Positions 57,337-64,000 of a stretch of 64,000 nt of DNA are shown piece after piece; position 1 is the stretch's first letter, and every line of letters begins with the position of its first letter. Both the position numbers and the translations under genes were made by a program. The stretch is taken from positions 14,787,001-14,851,000 of the forward strand of contig NC_059346.1 in assembly GCF_019703515.2 (NCBI RefSeq). Direction: 5' to 3'. A model generated the notes under the pieces. That model worked only from the letters and a program-made list of their open reading frames with translations, had not been told where the DNA came from and made no database searches. This DNA comes from Myxocyprinus asiaticus (Eukaryota > Chordata > Actinopteri > Cypriniformes > Catostomidae).

Positions 57337-58017
57337 GTAGGTCACACTCAGGACTAAACCTTTATTGTGCCAGTATGAGGGATGGCACATATCCTGTGAG
57401 GCTTTAATTTATTAGTGGTCCATAATTCTTAAAAGTGAGTTTCAATAAGTAAAGTCATAACCATATAAGAGATTATACAACATTCAGATACTATACTGAG
57501 TTGCTGAAGGTTAAAACTAATCTAAAAATGAATCAGAATTGTGTGAAGTAAATCCGTTTGGCTGCACTTACATTCTTAGCCAGTATACTCAACTGTACTT
57601 GCCTTTTTCATAGTCATCCAAACACAAAATCAGCAGACCATAGAGAGTGCACAGAATTAATTAGAACATAATTGCTTTTGGAGCGAGATGGGAATTTAAA
57701 GTAGAGCTTTACTCAGATTACGAGGCAAAGTAATTCAGCTAATAATGGAAATCAACAAATCCTTATTGTACACACTGTGTCATGGCTTTCAGTATTAAGA
57801 ATATCTGGATGATTCATGTCTTAGGTGGAGCTGAGCTAAGAACTGTTTTTGTAATGAAGCTTTTGATTGGTTCAGAATAAAAAGCAGAGTTTTACAAATG
57901 TACAAAACATTAAGTATTTACCCTACTAGGAAAATTGTATAGAAAGTGACCTTTATTTTCAATGAAGATGTATATCATAATATCAAATAATTCCACTGTG
58001 TATGTTTTCCTCTGAAG
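57337..58017 (+). other. sgsm1: sgsm1 intron 10
   Basis: 681-bp intron. No repeat recognised. The acceptor is CCTCTGAAG, less pyrimidine-rich than the others. Confidence 0.85.
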
Positions 58018-58181
58018 TGGACTGTGGTGGAACAGTGGTTCTGGTTAGTCAGGATGGGATCCAAAGGCCACCACTTCGTTTCCCTCGTGGTGGTCACCTC
58101 CTTCAGTTCCTCTCCTGTCTGGAAAACGGTCTGCTGCCTCATGGCCAGTTAGACCCACCTCTTTGGTCACAGAGAGGAAAG
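58018..58181 (+). CDS. sgsm1: sgsm1 coding exon 11 (last in view)
   Basis: Encodes (V)[19 protein letters not shown], then [20 protein letters not shown] and [15 protein letters not shown], ending in phase 0 at AAG|GTTAGC. It completes most of the PH-like domain. The following exons, which should encode an acidic/serine linker and the TBC domain, were not found in 58182-64000, so the gene is cut by the window edge. Confidence 0.94.
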
Positions 58182-58210
58182 GTTAGCAATTGAATTGAAC
58201 AGTACAACAC
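58182..58210 (+). other. sgsm1: sgsm1 intron 11 start
   Basis: Donor GTTAGC and the beginning of the intron that presumably runs to the window edge. Confidence 0.7.
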
Positions 58211-58948
58211 TTAAAGGAGTTTCCTGGCTTCAATATAAGTTAAGCTCAATCGACAGCATTTGTGGCACAATGTTGATTGTACCTCCTTTTCATGAAAAAA
58301 AAGTACGAAAAAATCTGGGTTACAGAAAGATGATTACAATGGAAGTAAACGGGACCAAAACGTGAAATACTCACTGTTTCAAAAGTATAGCCACAATATG
58401 TAAACATTGTGTGTTAACATGATTTTAGTGTGTTAAAATGGCTTACTAAGCTTTGCTGTGTGAAGTTATATCCAATTTTACAACTTGCCTTGACAACGAA
58501 ACACTGTAAACCCTAAAACGACCGTAAAAACAGAGATTTAAACAACTTTACAGCTCAAAAAATACACAAGTTTTAAAAGAAGAATTAATGTAAGTGCTTT
58601 TTTAAAATTATTAGCTTCACATTTCTGCCTTTTTTTATTTTATTGCATTTATACATACAGAGAGACAAACAAGAAATTTGCTACAGTGAAGAAAATTACA
58701 AACGTACTGAGGAAAAGAAAAAAAAAAGAGAATACATAAATAAATAAGTAAATGAGGGAGAACAAAAAGCCTCCAAACACTGGCTCCATTCACTTCCATT
58801 GTAAGTGCCTCAATCTAACTTTGATTTTTCCTTTGTTTAAAAGGAGGAAAGGAGGGACGAGTCGAAATTAAATTTTGTGGTAATCAACATTATGCCACAA
58901 ATGCTTCGATTCAGCTTAACCTGAATTGATCCTGGAATAGTATTTTAA
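58211..58948. mobile_element. TTAA-flanked foldback element, second family
   Basis: The left arm has TTAAAGGAGTTTCCTGGC and then AAGTTAAGCTCAATCGA and GCATTTGTGGCACAATGTTG. The right arm is the inverse, ending near TTTTAA at 58945-58948. It is about 738 bp with an AT-rich centre and no coding capacity. It differs in sequence from the TTAA family at 4753 but shares the target. Confidence 0.78.
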
Positions 58949-60546
58949 TATACTAGATCCAATATTCACTTCTAATAACAATCAAACATGTCCTGTTTGA
59001 TCCCCCACTCCCACCTCAAAGAAAAAAAAAAATCAGGAAAACATGAAAAAATTACCATTAATTTAGGATTATTGTTTTTTAACATTTGAAAAAATAATAA
59101 AATGAAATGAAATGAAATTGCTTGAAGATCTGATCTGGAAGTTATTGAACATTTTGTGCAAAAACTTTATAATATTATATAATATACAGTTTTATATTAC
59201 AAATCTTATATTTTTGGAGCTCTATGTTATTACACACAGAACATAGAATATTTTGTTTTTATTTCTTACTAAGACAACTCTGTTAGATATGTCTCTAACA
59301 CAAAGAAAACAATTCATTGAATCCAATTACTTTGATTTACTACAATTAGTAGCTTGATTACTTTGATTAACTTGATTACTTTGATGTTCCTGTCTTTTCA
59401 ATTTGCTCATCCAATTAAACTTCATCTAAGATGTTGTGGAAATTCTTGCCATATAATTTAGTTCAATTACAATCTATCACTGCCCTCTATTTGTATTTCA
59501 TGATTGGTAAATCTGTCAATCTTTCAATTAGTTTTGTGTTACTAGAAGAATTCTGAGTGAAGTAAATAATTGGCAATTAATAGCACCTAATTATGCTGTA
59601 GACTGTGCTGCAGTAGACTCATCAGCGCAGTCATGGTATTACGATCTTATCAGGCACATGCCACTGGGCAAGCATCAAAGATTTTTAATACAAATTATTA
59701 AACGCTGTGCCCAAAACACACTATACAGGTGAGTGTATTGTCGTGGAAATTTTATAGACATAAATTGTTGCCTTTGTCAATGGAAACAATTATGTCACAG
59801 TGGCGAACTTCATGACCAAATTGTTTTAAATTCAGGACAGTAATATTGCTCATATCACACAAATTAAAGATTGTCATATATTGAGCCGAGCATGTTTATG
59901 TCCATTAAATCATACTATGAACCATAGTGCCAGAAGAGCTTGTTTTGACAGACAAAAGAAAAAGAAAAGATTGCCAGTTACTAGTTTCAACATCATAGGC
60001 CTCACACGTTACTCTTCCCACAGTTCAGAACCACTGGAATGGACAGTAGCAATTAACAAATCTGACCAACAAAGACAACAATCTTAACCTGAATGCACAA
60101 GGCAAATGTAACATAGACACTGCAGTCTACATTCCTTAATAAAAAAAAATGTTAAACTAACACTGTGCCCTAACGTTAGAACTATAAAACAAACATAACA
60201 CAAGAAGGACGTAATTGCCAGATCACCACTTCATAGCCTCAGACTAGCCAGAAACAATGACCTAGTATCTATGACCTAGTACCAGTAACACAGATTTTTA
60301 ATAAATACATTAACTTACCTTTATTTGAACACAAAATCCATGCGTCTCTCCTTGCAAATGAACATCTCGTCACTTTGTTGTAAAAGTCGCCCGCTTGTTG
60401 AAGTTTCAATAGCCCCTCTTTCTCGATTTTTTATTGAAATTAACTTTGCCAAATCCACGTAGGTCTTTGATGGTTACACTGCAGATATCCATTTTAGCAC
60501 TTAATAATGCATTAATACGTGAACCTGAAAGTGTTGACATAAAACA
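58949..60546 (+). other. sgsm1: sgsm1 intron 11 (presumed), no exon seen
   Basis: AT-rich sequence without recognised exon or repeat family. I looked for the lysine-rich continuation expected after the last exon and did not find it. Confidence 0.5.
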
Positions 60547-60877
60547 TCTCGGTTACGTACATAACCTCAGTTCCCTGAGACGAAGGGAACGAGACATTGC
60601 GTTTATTAACGCATATGGGGAGTGCCTTCTTACACAACGTAGTTGAAATCTCTCAACAATAACACCAATATTCTGGCTATGGTGTTTGAGCCTGTTTTGG
60701 CATGAAACTGTCCGCTATAAAAACAGGTGCACAAACACCATTTCCTCAGAATTTCTGGCTGAGAACAAGAAGCGCATCGCTCGTACCTGAAGGACTCTGA
60801 GTCTTGTAGTGCAGCTAGCATTCGCAATGTCTCGTTCCCTTCGTATCAGGGAACCGAGGTTAGGTATGTAACCGAGA
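60547..60877 (-). repeat. DIRS-like terminal module with inverted arms
   Basis: Arms of 55 bp at 60547-60601 and 60823-60877 are inverted with about four or five mismatches (TCTCGGTTACGTACATAACC at the left edge). Both carry the word GGGAACGAGACATTGCG or its inverse. They resemble the arms at 34304-34639. Confidence 0.85.
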
Positions 60878-60929
60878 CATTCCTTTACGACTCAGTACAC
60901 TGTTTATTTTTTATTTTTTTTTATTTATT

Positions 60930-61357
60930 ATTTTCTCCCCTTTTTCTCCCAATTTGGAATGCCCAATTCCCAATGTGCTTTTAAGTCCTCATGGTCGCGT
61001 AGTGATTTGCCTCAAACCGGGTGACAGAGGACGAATCCCAGCTGCCTCCGCGTCTGAGACCGTCAACCAGTGCATCTTATCACGTGGCTTGTTGAGCGCG
61101 TTGCCACAGAGACATAGCACGTGTGGAGGCTTCACGCCATCCACCGCGGCATCCACGCTCACCACGCGCCCCGCCGAGAACAAACCACATTATAGCGATC
61201 ACGAGGAGGTTACCAAATGTGACTCTACCCTCCCTAGCAACCGGGTCAATTTGGTTGCTTAGGAGACCTGGCTGGAGTCACTCAGCACGCCCTGGATTCG
61301 AACTAGCGAACTCCAGGGGTGGTAGCCAGCGTCTTTACCACTGAGCTACCCAGGCCC
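60930..61357 (-). mobile_element. tRNA-derived SINE with full tRNA head, copy 2
   Basis: On the minus strand it begins GGGGGCCTGGGTAGCTCAGT, with an A box (TAGCTCAGTGG) and B box (AGTTCGAATCC) about 45 nt apart, then the body shared with copies 1 and 3 and an A-rich tail. No target duplication is clear. It is inserted in DIRS-like sequence. Confidence 0.85.
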
Positions 61358-61933
61358 CCCTGACATTGCGTTTATTGTCCACCACGCCGCTCTACACAGC
61401 ATAACCTCCCAGAAAGGAAGCATGACGCCAAAGTCTCGTGGGATGGCAAGAGTATGCCACAGTGAGTGACCCTTATGTTGGGCCAGGAGGGGAGCACTCA
61501 GGACGAATATATGAACTATAGTCATATAGTATGAATTAACTCCTTCACGAACCCAGTCGGGAAGGGAGTTTATTTATACTGTAAGTGCTTGTGACTTATG
61601 GTAAATTACAACGGCCTAATGCAGGCGGCTGTGTAAAAGATGGGGAGCTCGTCCTAAAAGGGAGGAGCATAAGTATATAAACTCAGCAAAAAAAGAAATA
61701 TCCTCTCACTTTCAACTGCTTTTATTTTCAGTAAACTTAACATGTGTAAATATTTGTATGAACATAAAAAGATTCAACAACTAAGACATAAACTGAACAA
61801 GTTTCACAGACATGTGACTAATAGAAATGGAATAATGTGTCCCAGAACAAAGGGGGGGGGGTCAAAATCAAAAGTAACAGTCAGTATCTGGTGTGGCCAC
61901 CAGCTGCATTTAGTACTGCAGTGCATCTCCTCC

Positions 61934-62899
61934 TCATGGACTGCACCAGATTTGCCAGTTCTTGCTGTGAGATGTTACCCCACTCTTCCACCAAGGCACT
62001 TGCAAGTTCCCGGACATTTCGGGGGGAATGGCCCTAGCCCTCACCCTCTGATCCAACAGGTCCCAGATGTGCTCAATGGGATTGAGATCTGGGCTCTTCG
62101 CTGGCCATGGCAGAACACTAACATTCCTGTCTTGCAGGAAATCACACACAGAACGAGCAGCATGGCTGGTGGCATTGTCATGCTGGAGGGTCATGTCAGG
62201 ATGGGCCTGCAGGAAGGGTACCACATGAGGGAGGAGGATGTCTTCCCTGTAACACACAGCGTTGAGATTGCCTGCAATGACAACAAGCTCACTCCGATGA
62301 TGCTGTGACACACCGCCCCAGACCATGACGTACCTTCCACCTCCAAATCGATCCTGCTCCAGAGTACAGGCCTCGGTGTAACGCTCATTCCTTCAACGAT
62401 AAACGTGAGTCCGACCATCACACCTGGTGAGACAAAACCACAACTCCTCAGTGAAGAGCACTTTTTGCCAGTCCTGTCTGGTCCAGCGAAGGTGGGTTTG
62501 TGCCCATAGGCGACATTGTTGCCAGTGATGTCTGGTAAGGACCTGCCATACAACAGGCCTACAAGCCCTCAGTCCAGCCTCTCTCAGCCTATTGCGGACA
62601 GTCTGAGCACTGATGGAGGGATTGTGCGTTCCTGGTGTAACTCGGGCAGTTGTTGTTGCCATCCTGTACCTGTCCCGCAGGTGTGTTATTCGGATGTACC
62701 GATCCTGTGCAGGTGTTGTTTCATGTGGTGTGCCACTGTGAGGACGATCAGCTGTCCTTCCTGTCACCCTGTAGCACTGTCTTAGGCGTCTCACAGTACG
62801 GACATTGCAATTTATTGCCCTGGCCACATCTGCAGTCCTTATGCCTCCATGCAACATGCCTAAGGCACATTCACGCAGATGAGCAGGGACCCTAGGCAT
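61934..62899 (-). pseudogene. Tc1-like transposase pseudogene
   Basis: The start MPRVPAHLRECALGMLHGGI leads into a paired-type DNA-binding region (RTADVARAINCNVRTVRRLR, then SISAQTVRNRLREAGLRACR). At the first catalytic site the reading is LFTEELWFCL, where the family normally has Asp in FTDE, so a D-to-E change is seen. The frame breaks between about 62393 and 62326. The second part has MVWGGVS, the second Asp in LQHDNATSHAAR and the Glu in DLNPIEHIWDLLD. A further shift at a G run near 62020-62030 scrambles the C-terminus. It cannot give an active protein. The frame upstream of the ATG extends into the inserted SINE and is not coding. Confidence 0.85.
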
Positions 62900-62942
62900 C
62901 TTTCTTTTGGTGTTTTTCAGAGTCAGTAGAATGGTCTCTTTT

Positions 62943-63308
62943 TTTGGGGGGGGGGGGGTCCCCCTTTCACCCAGTTTGGAATGCCCAATTCCCAATGTGC
63001 TTTTAAGTCCTCGTGGTCACGTAGTGATTCGCCTCAATCCGGGTGGCGGAGGACAAATTCCAGTTGCCTCCGCGTCTGAGACCATCAACCCATGCATCTT
63101 ATCACATGGCTTGTTGAGCGCGTTGCCACGGAGACATAGCACGTGTGGAGGCTTCACGCCATCCACCGCGGTATCTGCGCTCAACTCACCACGCGCCCCA
63201 CCGAGAACTAACCGCATTATAGCGACCACAAGGAGGTTACCCCATATGACTCTACCCTCCCTAGCAACCGGGCCAATTTTGGTTGCTTAGGAGACCCGGC
63301 TGGAGTCA
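62943..63308 (-). mobile_element. tRNA-derived SINE, 5'-truncated, copy 3, in the Tc1 element
   Basis: The same body as copies 1 and 2 but lacking the tRNA head (its 5' edge is at GACTCCAGCCGGG on the minus strand). It is flanked by a perfect 17-bp duplication, AGTAGAATGGTCTCTTT, at 62925-62941 and 63309-63325. The 3' tail contains an unusual run of 13 or more G on the plus strand (about 62946-62958). Confidence 0.88.
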
Positions 63309-63591
63309 AGTAGAATGGTCTCTTTAGTGTCCTAAGTTTTTATAACTGTGACCTTAATTGCCTACTGTCTGTAAGCTGTTAGTGTCTTAACGATCGTTCC
63401 ATGGGTGCATGTTCATTAATTGTTTATAGTTCATTGAACAAGCATGGAAAACATTGTTTAAACCCTTTACAATAAAGATCTGTGTATTATCTTTAAAATA
63501 GAGTGTCCTGAAAAAGGGACGTTTCTTTATTTAACCAATGGATAGCAAGCGCACTAAACAGAGAGGACTTGTGAAGAGAGAGATGTTACGT

Positions 63592-63999
63592 CTAGGTTGT
63601 AAAACCTTGCGAATGTGTTTTGAGAGGACCATCCTGCTGCAAAACAAATGTCCCGTAAGACACTCCATTCATCCATGCCCATGAGGAGGCCATGTCTCTT
63701 GTTGAGTGTGCTTTAACACCAATTCGGCAAGTCTTACACTGCGACTCATAAGCCAGGCCAGTTGCATCGAAAATCCAGTGAGAAAGTCTTTGCTTGGAGA
63801 CGGACATTCCTTTTGTGCATCCTCCATAGCATACAAAGAGCTGATCAGACAGTCTGAACTGACGTGTACGCTCAACGTATGTGTTTAGTGCCCGCACAGG
63901 GCATAGCAAATGCAAATATTGTTCCTCATCTGAATTAATGGAGGAGGGAAAAAGGCCTGAAGGTGAACCACCTGCGCTCTGAAGGGCGTGGTTAGGACC
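63592..63999 (-). pseudogene. DIRS-like tyrosine recombinase fragment
   Basis: The minus-strand frame includes LHLLCPVRALNTYVERTRQF, SDQLFVCYGG, then VSKQRLSHWIFDATGLAYES and GVKAHSTRDMASSWAW. HSTR is the His-x-x-Arg motif of tyrosine recombinases, which integrate circular DIRS DNA without target duplication. A frame change after WAWMNGVSYG displaces the end of the domain, and the likely catalytic Tyr codon lies near 63600 in another frame. Upstream of 63915 the frame is open but conserved residues appear shifted. Only the C-terminal part is in the window. Confidence 0.8.
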
Positions 64000-64000
64000 T

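Larger units (their letters stand above)
61678..63525 (-). mobile_element. Tc1-like transposon, minus strand, carrying a SINE
   Basis: The left end is TATAAACTCAGCAAAAAAAG then AAATATCC. The right end is GGGACGTTTCTTTA, an inverted but shortened match. The transposase is at 62899-61934. Just upstream of its start a SINE is inserted with a 17-bp duplication. It is inserted in the DIRS-like element. Confidence 0.83.
60878..64000 (-). mobile_element. DIRS-like element 3' part, interrupted by other elements
   Basis: Recombinase coding at 63592-64000 (minus) and non-coding 3' sequence at 61358-61677 (starting GACATTGCGTTTATT, the arm's own word) read towards the terminal module. They are separated by a SINE (about 60930-61357) and a Tc1 element (about 61678-63525). 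The 5' part of the element is beyond the window. Confidence 0.7.

Noticed and set aside
61742..62308. 188-codon plus-strand frame
   Set aside because: It is antisense to the Tc1 transposase pseudogene and has no domain of its own.
62901..62995. N-terminal extension of the Tc1 transposase frame
   Set aside because: It runs into the inserted SINE and its G run. The family-like start is the ATG at 62899.

Overview
This window is vertebrate nuclear DNA, almost certainly from a teleost fish and probably a cypriniform. The evidence is split genes with GT-AG introns, AT-rich intergenic DNA, abundant GT/TA/ATT microsatellites, and dense fish-type repeats: several Tc1/mariner elements, DIRS-like YR retroelements, a Gmr1-like LTR element, tRNA-derived SINEs and TTAA-flanked foldback MITEs. 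No prokaryotic features, CRISPR arrays or rRNA genes were seen.

Two host genes can be supported. At the left edge, on the minus strand, lies the N-terminal coding exon of a serotonin-type SLC6 neurotransmitter transporter (slc6a4; 859-1081, possible exon start 1104). The rest of that gene lies to the left of the window. On the plus strand, sgsm1 (small G protein signaling modulator 1) runs from a start codon at 20401 through eleven coding exons to 58181. These exons encode 388 codons: a short N-terminus, the RUN domain and the start of the Rab-binding PH-like region. The TBC (RabGAP) part is beyond the right edge or not recognisable here. The two genes are head to head, about 19 kb apart.

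Layout. 1-858: slc6a4 intron. 1105-20400: intergenic DNA with two Tc1 remnants, two hAT-like MITEs, several TTAA foldbacks, simple repeats and hairpins, then the sgsm1 5' region. 20568-36914: the 16-kb sgsm1 intron 2, which holds nested hAT-like elements with an 80-bp tandem repeat, a short LTR composite with three LTRs, a SINE with a 16-bp target duplication and a DIRS fragment. 36991-46358: intron 3, with a second Tc1 deletion derivative. 47280-49369: intron 6, carrying a degraded Tc1 element. 49516-56585: intron 7, carrying a complete 5.0-kb LTR retrotransposon. 58182-64000: repeat-rich sequence with a foldback element and a DIRS-like element interrupted by a SINE and by a Tc1 element that itself contains a SINE.

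The most notable object is the LTR retrotransposon at 50248-55250 (minus strand). It has Ty3/gypsy-type reverse transcriptase, but integrase lies upstream of RT-RNase H, as in Ty1/copia. This order is known from Gmr1-like elements of deuterostomes. It has an 18-nt primer site matching the tRNA-Phe 3' end. Other strong observations are two Tc1 copies about 30 kb apart with the same internal deletion, a three-LTR composite flanked by a perfect AATAT duplication, and a DIRS > Tc1 > SINE nest. I found no evidence for a wholly new biological system. The interest lies in element architecture and nesting.
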